Of a DNA stretch of 64,000 bases, positions 45,101 to 56,000 are shown piece by piece (position 1 is the first letter of the stretch; every line of letters starts with the position of its first letter). The notes beneath the pieces were generated by a model. It saw nothing but the letters and a program-made list of their open reading frames with translations. It was not told the DNA's origin and ran no database searches. The DNA lies in contig JAJNNQ010000023.1 of assembly GCA_027886175.1 (NCBI GenBank), positions 2,652,501-2,716,500 of the forward strand, read 5' to 3'. The DNA is from Phylloscopus collybita (taxonomy: Eukaryota; Chordata; Aves; Passeriformes; Phylloscopidae). The position numbers and the translations under genes are program-made.

Positions 45101-46711
45101 CTTGTGCGGGTTCAGGGCGTTGGGCAGCGCCTTCACCTCCCGCAGGTGAGCAAACTCCTTGTGCTTTAACACAAACTGCAAGGGAAAGGGGAGCTCAGGG
45201 GCAGCTGCCACACCAGGGGACAGCAGAGTCCTCCTGTCCCCAGGGCCTTGAGGGCAGGTGTCCTGCAAAACCTGGGGTTTGGCTTGACTGAGCCCCAGGG
45301 ACAGGCTGGTGGCACAGCTGCTGCTCCACACTGACGATGGCACAGGTCTTTGACCACAAAGCACTTCACACAGGGTGGGGAAATAGGGAGTCACTGCAGT
45401 GTGACCCTGATGTCAAATCCTGCAGCTGGCAGAGCTGCATAACCACAGCACTGGGACTTGGATTGGAAATTTCCCAGCAGAGAATCACAGGGTCAGGCTG
45501 GAAGGGAGCACAGTCTGGTCTCACCTCCCTGCTCCAGCAGGGCCATCCCAGAGCACAGGACACAGGGTTGTGTGTAGAGGGGCTCTGGAATATCCCCAGT
45601 GAAGGAAACTCCACACCCTCTCTGGACAACCTGTTCAGGGCTTGGTCACTGCACAGGAAAGTTCTTCCTCATGTTCAGGTGGAACTTCCTGGCCATCAGT
45701 TTCTGCCCAGAACTGGACACAGTACTCCAGATGTCATCAGGGCTGAGCAGAGGGGCAGCATCACTCCCTGCCCTGCTGCCAATGCTCTTCCTACTGCACC
45801 CCGAGATCCCCCCGGGCACTGCTGGCTCAGCATCCCCGCTCTCACCCAGCCCAGCACCCCCAGCTCACCTCCATGTGCCCGAAGCTCTGCACCAGTGGCA
45901 CCACATCCAGGCCCTGTGCCCGCACCTGGCTCAGCAGCGCCCGGAGCTCCGTGGAGCTGTGGGATAGCGACACATCAGTGCCCTCAGGGCATGGCCCTGG
46001 GCACCTGCGGGTACCCAGAGCTACCTGCGGGGTGCACGGTGGTACCTGTAGGCGTGGGGGGCCTGCAGCACCTCCAGTGGCCCCGTGTATGGGAAGGTGT
46101 CCTCATACTCCAGCAGCAGCCCGGTGGCACCCAGGGCACGGAGCAGCGGCAGCAGCTGTGGGAGGGAGGGGACACCGGGGATGCAGCTGGGCTGTGGTCA
46201 GCGCCACCACCCTTCTGCCCCTGTCACCTGCACCAGGAACATCCATCACCTGCATCAGGTATATCCCTCACCTGAGCCGAATAAATCCTTCACCCATATC
46301 AGGTACATCCCCCACCTGAGCCCAGTGCATCCTTCACCTGCGTCAGGGCCATCCTTCACCTATATCAGGTACACGCCTCATCTGAGCCCAATACATCCTT
46401 TACTTGTGCCAGATACATCCCTCACCTCCTCCAGTCACAAACCTCACCTGCCCGAAGTTCACCCCCCATCCGCTCCAGTCACATCCTTCACCCGCTCCAG
46501 TCACATCCTTCACCTGCCCCAGGCACACCCCTCACCACCCTCAGGTGCGCCCCTCACCTACCCCAGGCTCAACCCTCAACCACCCCAGGTTCACCTCTCA
46601 CCTGCCCCTGGCTCATCTCTCACCCGCTCCAGGTTCGCCCCTCACCTGCTCCAGGTACTGCGCGCGCGGCGCGGCGCCCTTCAGGTCCAGGTGCACCAGG
46701 CGCCGCCGCAT
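38982..46711 (-). CDS. HEXD: HEXD, hexosaminidase D (12 coding exons, complete)
   Basis: Twelve exons join to 1,434 nt, 477 codons plus stop, against about 486 in human HEXD; every phase closes. HEXD is a glycoside hydrolase family 20 enzyme of nucleus and cytoplasm with a preference for N-acetyl-galactosaminides. Visible landmarks are the N-terminal strand [16 protein letters not shown] with the catalytic Asp-Glu pair at residues 142-143, [25 protein letters not shown] and TGWFSPYHR; the C-terminal helical region ends in IKAQN. No signal peptide follows the chosen Met. The start gives [12 protein letters not shown], close to the family start but about eight residues shorter than in human; the frame is also open upstream. 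The gene shares a promoter interval with OGFOD3. Confidence 0.95.
39812..39872 (-). mobile_element. Short CR1 3' tail in HEXD intron 11
   Basis: 'AATCACAGAATGGTTTGTGA' then 'TGGAAGGGAATTTTGAAGAT' and 'CATCTACTTCCAACCC' are the reverse complement of the terminal CR1 bases. Only about 60 bp remain recognisable. Confidence 0.65.
40023..40112 (-). CDS. HEXD: HEXD coding exon 11
   Basis: 90 nt encode [20 protein letters not shown] then MHHFQPDAV. The TGWFSPYHR motif is a clear HEXD signature. Donor GTAACA. Confidence 0.95.
40606..40737 (-). CDS. HEXD: HEXD coding exon 10
   Basis: 132 nt encode [20 protein letters not shown] then [20 protein letters not shown] and ERN. Two acceptors five bases apart are present (TAAG then TTCAG); only the upstream one keeps the frame. 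The serine-rich start is less conserved than the rest. Confidence 0.85.
40785..40863 (-). CDS. HEXD: HEXD coding exon 9
   Basis: 79 nt encode [20 protein letters not shown] then IDTFM. Acceptor CTGCCAG, donor GTAAAA. Confidence 0.9.
41631..41713 (-). CDS. HEXD: HEXD coding exon 8
   Basis: 83 nt encode [20 protein letters not shown] then CLQALKN, between acceptor CTTACGTAG and donor GTACAA. It is short, with no Met, but it is required to keep exons 7 and 9 in frame and matches the conserved [12 protein letters not shown] segment. Confidence 0.94.
42083..42110. repeat. Perfect 10-bp inverted repeat with 8-nt loop
   Basis: TGAACTGCTC is followed by TTGTCTAT and the exact reverse complement GAGCAGTTCA, in HEXD intron 7. 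Confidence 0.9.
42372..42567 (-). CDS. HEXD: HEXD coding exon 7
   Basis: 196 nt encode [51 protein letters not shown] and [10 protein letters not shown]. Ends with two bases of an Arg codon at donor GTGAGG. Confidence 0.95.
43323..43394 (-). CDS. HEXD: HEXD coding exon 6
   Basis: 72 nt encode [20 protein letters not shown] then VESK. The donor GTTTGT is weak, but the flanking exons fix the frame. Confidence 0.92.
43511..43561. repeat. Perfect 13-bp inverted repeat with 25-nt spacer
   Basis: TGCCCCTGGGCAT (43511-43523) and ATGCCCAGGGGCA (43549-43561) are exact reverse complements in HEXD intron 5. The spacer contains its own CCTGGCCAGG palindrome. Confidence 0.9.
44010..44193 (-). CDS. HEXD: HEXD coding exon 5
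   Basis: 184 nt encode [58 protein letters not shown] is a conserved active-site element. Confidence 0.95.
45011..45175 (-). CDS. HEXD: HEXD coding exon 4
   Basis: 165 nt, 55 codons, phase 0-0, from [14 protein letters not shown] to WFHIGCDE. It carries the catalytic Asp142-Glu143 pair at its very end. Confidence 0.96.
45481..45830 (-). mobile_element. CR1 LINE 3' fragment in HEXD intron 3
   Basis: The plus strand reads 'AGAATCACAGGGTCAGGCTG', 'CTCTGGACAACCTGTTCAGG', 'AAAGTTCTTCCTCATGTTCA' and 'GGACACAGTACTCCAGATGT', the reverse complement of CR1. A 312-residue open frame through it on the plus strand is a by-product. Confidence 0.85.
45869..45956 (-). CDS. HEXD: HEXD coding exon 3
   Basis: 88 nt encode [20 protein letters not shown] then LVQSFGHME, ending in phase 0 at donor GTGAGC. 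The [11 protein letters not shown] strand is conserved in GH20. Confidence 0.94.
46046..46155 (-). CDS. HEXD: HEXD coding exon 2
   Basis: 110 nt encode [36 protein letters not shown] and two bases of a Ser codon. Acceptor CCCACAG, donor GTACCA. Confidence 0.94.
46224..46663 (-). repeat. 22-bp minisatellite, 20 uninterrupted copies, spanning the HEXD exon 1 donor
   Basis: Counting from TCACCTGCACC at 46224, every unit is exactly 22 bp for 20 copies. The final unit starts at 46642 and contains the real HEXD exon 1 / intron 1 junction. On the minus strand the unit is roughly GGGGCGAACCTGGAGCAGGTGA. Eleven copies keep AGGTGA intact and fifteen keep GGTGA, so most copies carry a donor-like GT. 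Copies nearest the exon are most alike and distal copies more diverged. Confidence 0.95.
46646..46711 (-). CDS. HEXD: HEXD coding exon 1
   Basis: 66 nt, 22 codons, [20 protein letters not shown] then EQ, phase 0. The last 18 nt and the donor GTGAGG form one unit of the 22-bp minisatellite that fills the start of intron 1. Confidence 0.93.
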
Positions 46712-47000
46712 GCTCTGGCCTCGATTGCTTTGGCCTTGCCGCCGCGCGTCCCGGCACACCGCGCCCGCCCGCGGCCGGCTGGCCCGGCCCCGCTGTCCCG
46801 GCGCTGCCCGCCTGCGCTCTGCTATCCCGGTGTTCCGTTGTCCCGCTGTTCCCCTGTCCCGGTGCCGCTCCTCCTCCGCTCGCGGCTCTGCGCTGGATCC
46901 TCCCGCTCCCTCTGGGCGGCCGGGCGCGTTTCCTAAGCAGGCAGGCCGGCAGGCCAGGGCGAGGCGCGCCGAGCGCATCGCTCGAGGCGGAGGAGGTGCG

Positions 47001-47083
47001 ATGGCTCCGCAGCGGCGGGCGCTGCCCCGCGGCCCCGACAGCGCCGGGCCGGGGCCGGGCCGCGGGGGCCGCCGGCACAGCAG
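47001..47083 (+). CDS. OGFOD3: OGFOD3 coding exon 1
   Basis: 83 nt encode MAPQRRALPRGPDSAGPGPG then RGGRRHS. The MAPQRRA start agrees with mammals. Donor GTACCA. Confidence 0.92.
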
Positions 47084-50000
47084 GTACCAGCGCGGGGCCC
47101 TGGCCGTCATCTCCTGCCCGCTGTCCCAGGGGCGGCGGTGCCCAGGCCCGGCGGCGCTGCGGCTCCCGGGGGAGCCCCGATGGGGAGGCGGTGGCGCGGC
47201 GCCGGGCTCGGGAGCGGGAGGGAAGCGCTGGTGTTTGTGTTTGTGTTTGTGTTTGTAACGCGGGTGTTGTGCTCCACACCAGGGCTCCCGCGGGGTGAGG
47301 GCCCGGGAGGGACCCGCAGGTGTTTGTGTTTGTAACGCGGGTGTTGTGCTCCACACCAAGGATCCCGCGGGGTGCGGGCCCGGGGCTCCCCGCTATCGGC
47401 CAGGCCGGTCCCTCTCCCCTCGCTCACGGGGCCCGTTCTGTGCTCCCTCCGCAGCGCCAGGAAGGGCAGATTGCAGCAGGATCCCCGGGGAAGGTGGCTG
47501 AAGGCAGCCATCCTCCTCCTCCTCTCCGCCGCGGCCTGCGGCGGCCTCGTGGTCTGGAGCCGCGTCCGCCCCCAGGATGGGCTCGCCGAGGGTGGAATCC
47601 CTGCCGAGGGGGTCACCGAGGTGCTGGCACATCGCAGCGACAACCTGCGGGACAAGTTCGTCGAGATCCCCTGCTCGGAGGACTACGACAGCCACAAACG
47701 ATTTGCAGGTAAGCGGGGATGGCGGTGCTCAGAGGGCAGGGCCAGCCTGGCTGCTGCCTGGGCACCAAACTCGGGCTGCAAAACTCCCGTGTTTCCAGCA
47801 AACTCCTGCTCGCTGTCTCTTGCCTAAAGCCCCAAACGTTCGTGCCCCTCGAGCCAGCCCAGAGGTTGATTCTGAGTTGTTTTCCTGTCATAACTCCCTT
47901 CTGAAACTGCTTTGTAAGGGCTCCATGAAATACACCTTTGGCTAAGTGTGTTTCCAGTTTCTTTTCCTACTCTGTTGATTCCTGTAGGAGGCTTGGGAGT
48001 GAGTTTGCTGCTGGTCAGTACCACACAGGCTGTGGGGTGGAACTGATTCAGGACCTTGTCTGTGCCACCAGCGTGTGGTGACTGCACAAGTGGCAGCTTT
48101 TGACACTCTTGTTCTGAGATGTGTGTCTGCCAGTAGCTTTGGGGGGCTGCCTGCAAAGCACTTTCCTGTCTTTGTGTCTTTTAGCTGAGCCTGTTTTCTG
48201 TCAAATTGGTATCTGTTCCCCCTGGCACTCGTTTCTTTGAAGCGTTGAGGTTGGTTCTTCAAGCGACATGGAAGATTTTAATCTTCTCTGACAGAGAGCA
48301 GTGAGAGTCTGAGTTGTAGCTTCCATGGATGAGCAGTGCTGATGTTTTCATTCAGATGTGTTGTGATGAGCATTTTCAGTTGGTACAGCTGCTGGAGAGC
48401 AGCTCTGCCCTTGGTTTCTGGCAGTATGTCTGGCTGTGTGTTGACTGATAAGCTGTTGAATCTTAAAAAACCAACCAAACAAACAAACAAAAACCCCAAC
48501 CCAAACAAAACTTCTGGGTTAATTTTTAGCCAAATTGGTGGTTGTATCTGCTTCTGAGAAAACGCTGACACAAAGCTGCAGGCTGGAAGAAGCTGCTGTG
48601 AGCTGAGGAAGAACCTCAGAGGGCTGGAGAACCTCTCCTGTAAGGAAAACCTCAGGGGAGCTAGGTCTCCTTTCCCTGGAGAAGGCTCAGGGAGAACACA
48701 TCCCAGTATTCCAGTGCTTTGGAGGTCTTTTCCCATATGGGTTCTTCTGTGATTCTGCAATTTTTAACTTCCTTCTGTGCCAATTCTGATAAGAAAGTGT
48801 TTGACAAATTGCAGCCCCATGCATTCTTCAGGTGGCTTTTTGGTCAAAAAGACTTGTTACATAAAAGGGGAGTCTGGGGTGACATAGTTTTTCCTCAGTG
48901 CTGCTACTGTAGCATCTTTTTTTTTGGGATTCGTCCCAAATGTTATTTAGGCTGAGAAAACTGATGTCAGGAAGCTACCGAAAAAAACCTGTCTTGGTAA
49001 GGTAATTGATTTTTTTTTTTTTTTTTGGGACAGAACACATGAGAGCACATGTTCTGTTTTAGCTTTTCATAGTTATTATAAGGGGAAGCTGTTGCTGGCT
49101 GTATTTGCATAGTGCAAGGCCAGAGAAAACTGCAGCTGGTGATTTGGTTGTGACTGAACTGGGGCTAAAAGTCTCTGAATTCTGCTCATGCAGTGTTTGC
49201 TTACCAAAAGAAACCCCCCAAAGCAACAAAACCTTACTTTTCTCTTCCCTGGTTTGCAAGAACAATTTTTTTTGAGCTGCGGACTTGTGGTCTGGGCCAT
49301 CCCTCCAGTTATCCTTTTCATTGTTTTCTTTCTATCCCTTCTTTTTCATTCTATTCTTTTCACTGTAAGGAGGGTTGAACCTTCAAGGAAGGCAGGAACT
49401 TCCAGCAGATCTCTCCAGGAGCAGGGGAACAGGACTGAACGTGTTCTTTGTTTTATGGGGTGTCATGGGGAGCAGCAGCAAGTGCTGACTGTAGGGTGAG
49501 GTCTCACCTCTCCTTTTTGACTTGCCTTTCTAATTAGGTGTTTCTAATTAGGTGTTTGCCTGGTGCTGCTGCTTAAGTTCCTGATTGATTTGGGTTTTTA
49601 GCAGATGTTGTGACCCTGCTTTCTAAGGATCAGCACGTGAGCAGCTGTTAATTGGTTAATTAATTAAAACCGGGCTGTGGTAAGAGCTCTGCCTGGGCTT
49701 TTCCCCACTTGAGGGTGGTGATGAGCTGTGGAGGAGTTCTGTGTGTGTGTGTTCCGTTCCCCACAGCCCAGCGAGGCAGAAAATGTGGAGTCTGGATCAA
49801 CTGGGCAGCTTTAGCACTTGGGAAATAGGTTTCTGTCACTCAATAGCTCCTCATTCTCAGTCTTTAGCCGCCTTTGGCACCCACAGCTGCAGGCTCCGTG
49901 GCGGGAGGAGGCACATTCCTGTCACCACTCAGTGTCTGATGCTCAGCTGTGAAGTTTCCACAGCTAAAATGAGCTTTTTATTTATGCACCTGCTTCCAGC

Positions 50001-53000
50001 TGAACTTGGTGCAACTGAGCTTCCAGTTTGTTTCAAGTGATTTGGTAGATTTGGTGTCAGAGCAGGATTTATTTCCATAGCACTGCCTGTAAACATGCTT
50101 CCTACCTAATAAAATTTGCTATTTTTTCAGAGGCCAAGCACTTAACTTACTATATTTGCAGAAGGTAGGGTGTTATGTGAGCACAGCCTCACCTGCATTC
50201 CAAACTCTGTGGGCAGATCTTGGCCATTTCTGCTCTCCTGAGACACAGGTAAATCTGCTTAAATCTGCTGTGGCCACCGTGTGTGGTGAAATCTTGTTTC
50301 TGCTTTGTGCTGACATTTTGTGCACAGAGCAGCCATGGTCACTGCCCAGGAGACAGAGTTCAGGTGCTTTTCCAGAGACAAGGCCAGGGAATGTGGGAAG
50401 CATTGATGCCTGGGAAGGTCTAACTCAGGCTGCTGTGGGGATGGCAGCTGTAAATCCTTGCCTGCTCTTGTCTGGCTTGGAGAAGGATTGTTCCCTGCCC
50501 GGAGCAGGGGTGGGGTGAGATGATCTCCAAATTCTCTTCCAACCAAACTCTTCTGTGATTCTGTGCTTCAGGGGAAAATCTTAACAGAGCTTTTTTTTCT
50601 CCTGTGAATTCTCTCTGTCTCAGCAGTGAGTGGTTCTTGGCTAAGTACCACTAAGTAGGAGACACAGCTGCAGTTTGGGCACTTGGTCCTTCGTGTTACA
50701 TTCTTATTTTTGTGCTGAATGAGAGCAGGGGCCAATGGCAGTACTTGTGTTTTTACACAGGTATGCTCCTCCTTTACCTTGATTTACCTGATAGCCAAAG
50801 CTGATGGTGCTTTATCAGATAATGGGATGGTTTTGTGTCTACTGGGCACAAATTTGTGGAAACTACCAGGTCCTTGCAGTCCTAATCTGAATTTCTCCTG
50901 AGATTCTCCAGGTATGCCTTTGATACTTTCTTGCTCACATGTGCCATGGTCTCTGAGACAGAGAGGACACTTTTCTTACTGCTGAAATCATTTTCAAACA
51001 GACTGTTCTGGTTTTTCCTCAGCATTCACCCAGTGTTTGTGCTGTGCTGTTGGTACCTGACTGACTTTATGCTGGCCTACATTCTTCTGTTTGTTGGAGT
51101 TTTTTCTCCATTTGGGAAAGCTTATGTTGTTGCTTTCAGAGCACCTCCTGCTTCCAGTTCTCTTATTTGGTTCTCTGTCAGAGACCCCAGACATTTAACA
51201 ATTGAGGTAACCCTGTAGTTTTTGCCAAGCCTGGACTCTCCAGTGCTGGCCTTTCCAAAAGGGTAAGAGCTGTGCTGATATTTGCAGCTGGGAAATGAAC
51301 AAATCTCATCTGAAATCAGAAGATTTCAGAAGATTCTTTGCAGAATGTTGTAGAAAGGAAGCTCTCAATAGCCAGGTTTGTCCTGGAGTATGGAATTTCT
51401 CCTTTGAGTTTACTCCTCCCTAGCTCTTCTCTGCTTCAACATCAGCTTTCCCTTGCAGCCCACCTGACACACAGCTGGGGTATATCCAGTAACAGGAAAT
51501 GGAAATTCCTACAAAATTCCTGGCAAAACTTCTCCTGTCAGCCTGATCATTGTTATGAGTTGCTTTTGATCAGAGCAGACTGATGCTTTTGTCCTCCATG
51601 GGTGAATTGATTGGTTTTTTCCCAGGAATTTTGTGTTCTGATGAATAAATAATTCTTGAAGTGACAGTTCAGGAGCACTGAGTGTGTTGGCAGGTGTCAG
51701 AAAACACACTCAGCCCATCTCTCCTGGGGCTTTACATCTGTAAATGGATCTTCCTCAGAAAAATGCCAAATGTAACATCCCAAGGTCACTGGTGGCTCAG
51801 AACTGGTTTTATTTCTTCTTCTTGCCTGAAGATTGTTATCAACCAGACTTAGAAGAACTTTCATATATTCTTCACCTGGAACTCTTGCTGCTGACTTGTT
51901 ATTCCCAGGAGCTTTTAAAATTTAATGTTAGATTTCTTAGCAGTGAATTTTAGGAGACTTTTTAAATCTCTGATATCCAAGCTATGTGCTTCACGAGTGA
52001 CTTCAAGAGAGACTTTTTTGCAAAGTCTCATTTAAAAACCTGCCCTTCAGGTGGTTGAAGTGGTTTCAAGGGATTTTTTTTCCTCCTCTTTGTGTTGCAG
52101 GTTGCACTCCTAGGAAGTGTGGAAGAGGTGTGACAGATGCTGTAATCACAAGGGAGGAAGCTGAAAGAATTCGTAGGTAATTTTTCTCTTAGTTCCAACT
52201 TTTAAAAGTACTGACTTTAATGACATCCTGCCAATCTGAGGTGTAGGAGGGGTGAGCAGGATGGGTTAGACTAATTAAAACTTCAAATTTTTGTTACTAA
52301 AGCCATTTTCCATTTTTACTGTAGTGAGGGCAGTTCTTTCCCACAGAATCTGCCTGGCTCTGAGGGGCATGAGCACTTCACAGAAAGGAAAATTAATTAA
52401 ATAAGTTTTAAAGGATTTTTACTTGGCCTCCATTTAGCCTTTAAAAGCAGAACAAAACAATGTAAGCCTTATTGCAGCTGTGTCTCTGTCTGGGTAATCA
52501 CCAGCTGCTGCTGACCCTGGAGTCCTCTGGGAAGGGACTGTTTTTAGAATATTTTTGGGATTTGTGGATGGGAGCTGCAAGCTCAGAAATGTTCTGCAAC
52601 ACCAATACTTTATTTTCATGACAGGCTGGAAGGTTCAGTTCCAAATAAATGGGAGCTGCTATTAACTCACTTGGGTTATTCCTGATGCATCAAGTACCAC
52701 TCTCTGAGGAGTTACATGTTGTAAATAAGGACATTAAAGGACAAAGTAATCAGACTTCAGTTCTCATCTGAGATTATTGTTTTGCCTGCAGAATAGCAGA
52801 GAGGGGACTGTCCTTGGGAGGATCTGATGGAGGGGTGAGCAGTGTCCTGTTATTTTCTACATTCTTTTACTGCCAAGGCATGATTATAAATGCATTTTTT
52901 GGGGCTGAGGTGAGGAGATGGAAACTTTTTCCTTCTGTTCAGACTTGGAAAAAAAATTGATTTGGAAAGTTATTTCCCATTAATATTTCTGCTAGCAGTG

Positions 53001-56000
53001 TAACTCCTGACTTCTGCAATACAGTTGCTATTTCCTTTTATTTAATTATTTCTAGCATCTCTCTTGAACTGATTTTTTCTTCATCTGGAAACAGTTGCTA
53101 TATCAGAACTGCAAAAGTTTGTCTTCTGAAAGTAAATCACAGTGGTTCACAGCATCATGTAAAGATTGGTTTTGTGTAGTGACGAAAAAATCGTGTAATG
53201 TCTTAAGTAGACCTTGGAATAATGTTCTTTAAATTGAAAGAATCCCACTTCTCTTTAACAAGCACATTTATTTTAATTTCTTTCCCCCATCTTTGTTCTC
53301 AGAATGTTTTTGTGTGTGAACAGGAACTGTTTCTTGGGTATTTATAAACACAGCCACTTCTTTAGGCCCCTGCTGAATTATATATTAGCAAATATATCAG
53401 CAGATATTAGCAATATTTTAGCAAAAAGAAAAAAAAAGGAGAAGGGTTTCATTGGGGAAAAAAGAAGAATTGACTGTCCTTGTGATAGCTGAGAAAGATC
53501 TGCAAAAAATATAAACCAAGAAACTTAAGCAGTGCTGCTCATGTCAATGTGTTTAAAAGATTTAACATTCTGTGTTCAGTTCTGTTGGGATCCCCCTGGA
53601 TTTTTTTTCAGCTCTGTGGTTGCATAATTTGCCACTTTCCCTGGACTGCTGGGGAGCTGGGGAAACTGAGGCAGAGAAGGCTGGGAAGAGATGAGAGGGG
53701 GAGGTAAACTTGCTGCCCAAAGGCCAGAGCTGGGCAGGGGTGCTGAGCTGGCTTAGCTGGACAGCAAGCCAGAGTGACAGACAAATATAAATCCATCATC
53801 TCTGTTATTTTGGAAACTTCATTGTGCCTTTTTTTTTTTTTTTTTTTAGGGGGAGGGAATGAGGGAAAAGGGAAGATGATTCTCTGTTGCTGCAATAAAA
53901 GAAATCTGTTAAAAATCTGATGTCCATGGAGAGGTCTGGGCTCTGAGGCAAGCCTTCTCACATGTCTCGTCATCTGTAAATGTGAGGAGGTTCTTGTTTG
54001 TGCTCTTAATCCTTAGGGGAAGGTTCAAGAAGAAAATGAAATGTTGTATTGAGCACTTCACCAAAATGGTAGATAAAAACTGAAAGATGTTAGAAACAAG
54101 AGCTGACCACTGTTTCTGGGAAATTGTAATAGAATGGTTTGGGTTGGGAGGGACCTTGAAGATCACCCAGTGCCACCCCTGCCATGGCAGGGACACCTTC
54201 CACTGTCCCAGGCTGCTCCAAGCCCCTTCCAGCCTGGTCTTGGACAATTCCAGGGATCCAGGGGCAGCCCCAGCTGCTCTGGGCACCCTGTGCCAGGGCC
54301 TCACTGCTCTCACAAGGAAAAATCATATTCAGGAGAAGCCTTTAAGTGCACTCTCCTTACCTGGTTTCTTTTATATCTCTTTCTCCTTTTGTCCTGCCTT
54401 TTTCCTCTTCCTTTCCCCATGTGCCAGCCCACGTTCATGGTGCAGATCTTTTCCTGGCAGTGCTGTCCTGGCCCTCAGGCACCATTGGATGCTGCTGGTT
54501 GTGTGCTGATGGGCTTTAGGTGAAACTGTCTGTCTTCATTTGAGCCTTTCATCTTTTCCAGTCTCTTACTCACAGAGCAGAAAGAACATTTCAGTTGCTC
54601 CCTCCAGCTGTCTGTGTGCTCCCAAGCTTCCAGCCACTTGGAGTAGGTCTGGCTTGTTACTGTAAATTTCTTTGGCTTTAGAGTGTTTGGATAATTCTGT
54701 CCAATTATGTCTGCTGTAAGACTGATTTTTCCTTTAAAATACCTCAAAATACTCTTGCTGTTTAATTATTTTTAGTTCTTACTTTAGCCACTTTGTTCTT
54801 TTTGCTGTTCAAATCGAAACTTCTACAGGTTTCTGTTGGGATTCAGACTGCGTTTTCATTGCCTGAGGTTTCCTCTTAACCCCTCTGCAAGCAATGTGTC
54901 TGGGTTTCTTTTTTTTTTTTTTTTTTGCCTTTCATAGTTGTTAGATTTTGAATTCTCAGAAGTGGATTTGTATCTGTGTGTCTAGATATAATTTATTAAT
55001 TTAAGGGTCTAAACTTGCAGTTTGTGACTTTGTCAGTACTCTCCTCCCTTTGTTTGCTGCTCTTCCCTGGAGTACTGGAGCATAGCACAAAAACTTGTTC
55101 CCCATTCCATCTTTTTATGTTGAGAAACTCTTGACAAACATCTGAATTATTGAAACCTCCCAGGGGTCACATCCCAGTTGTCATGCTGAGCTTTCTTACC
55201 TTCCTTTGTAACTTTTCCTGGGTTTATATTTCTTTATGGAGACACACACAGAGTGAGGCTAGAGGGACCATGGTAATCTTCTGGTCTAACTTCCAGCAGA
55301 ATCCAAACAGGAATATTTTCTCCACCAGCAAGCTGCTCTCCCTTGTACATCTGTCTCTGTAAAGTCATTTTATACTCTGTTCCTTATTCACAGAATGGGA
55401 ATTGCATTAGTTGTCTTGATGTTTGCCTCAGCTTTTTTCTTCTTTGTATAGATAATGGTATTTCCCTTTTCAACCTTCTATGATTTTGTAATTCTTCCCT
55501 CCCTGATGTTTTTCTGCACATCACTCCTGCTTGTATGAGCACTTCAGTCCTGACACATTCACTCAAGTGAATCACTTTATAGCAAGCCTCTGCTATAAAT
55601 AAGACAACTCATTTACCATCACACCTATTTGTATTTATTTCAAAGCCCCAGAAAAGAAATCCCTTGGTGAGCCAGTCAGCTGCAGGCTGTGTCCTGCCTT
55701 CCAGCAGAACTGGCAAGACCTCCCTTTGCAGGGAAAAATTAAATTCTTTAGTCACTGGGGGAAGCAAACAAGCTGTGTGATGCCAACCAAGGGGTTCTGC
55801 TGTGGGCCCTCCAGCCCAGTGGTTCTGCAGACTGATTCCTTGTTCTGCTTTCAGCCCTCCCAGCCAAAATCTGAAGTCCTCAAAATGCTTCCAGTCCTCA
55901 GAATGCTGCCTTTCCCTGTGCTGAATCCTTGTCCTATCTCCTACCTCTACTGCAGGCTGAGAGTTCTCTTCCTTCCTAATGAGCCTCCTGATGGTGCATA

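Larger units (their letters stand above)
46664..47480. promoter_or_regulatory. Bidirectional CpG-island promoter of HEXD and OGFOD3
   Basis: The HEXD ATG (46709-46711, minus) and the OGFOD3 ATG (47001-47003, plus) point away from each other with 289 bp between them. The interval is GC- and CpG-dense and lacks an evident TATA box. Both transcripts must start within it or overlap. The same head-to-head pairing exists in human. Confidence 0.8.
47709..52100 (+). other. OGFOD3: OGFOD3 intron 2
   Basis: No additional exon is recognised. It contains CR1 fragments at about 48560-48760 and 50400-50565, an A/C-rich tract (48470-48513) and a T17 run (49010-49026). Confidence 0.65.

Noticed and set aside
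45337..46275. 312-residue plus-strand open frame
   Set aside because: It runs antisense through a CR1 copy and HEXD exons 2 and 3 and has no similarity of its own.
46224..46663. CRISPR-like regular spacing
   Set aside because: The units are contiguous with no unique spacers, in a vertebrate intron. This is a minisatellite.
46404..47359. Open frames of 240-285 residues on both strands around the HEXD/OGFOD3 promoter
   Set aside because: They arise from the CpG island and the 22-bp repeat. Only the short parts that coincide with HEXD exon 1 and OGFOD3 exon 1 show protein similarity.
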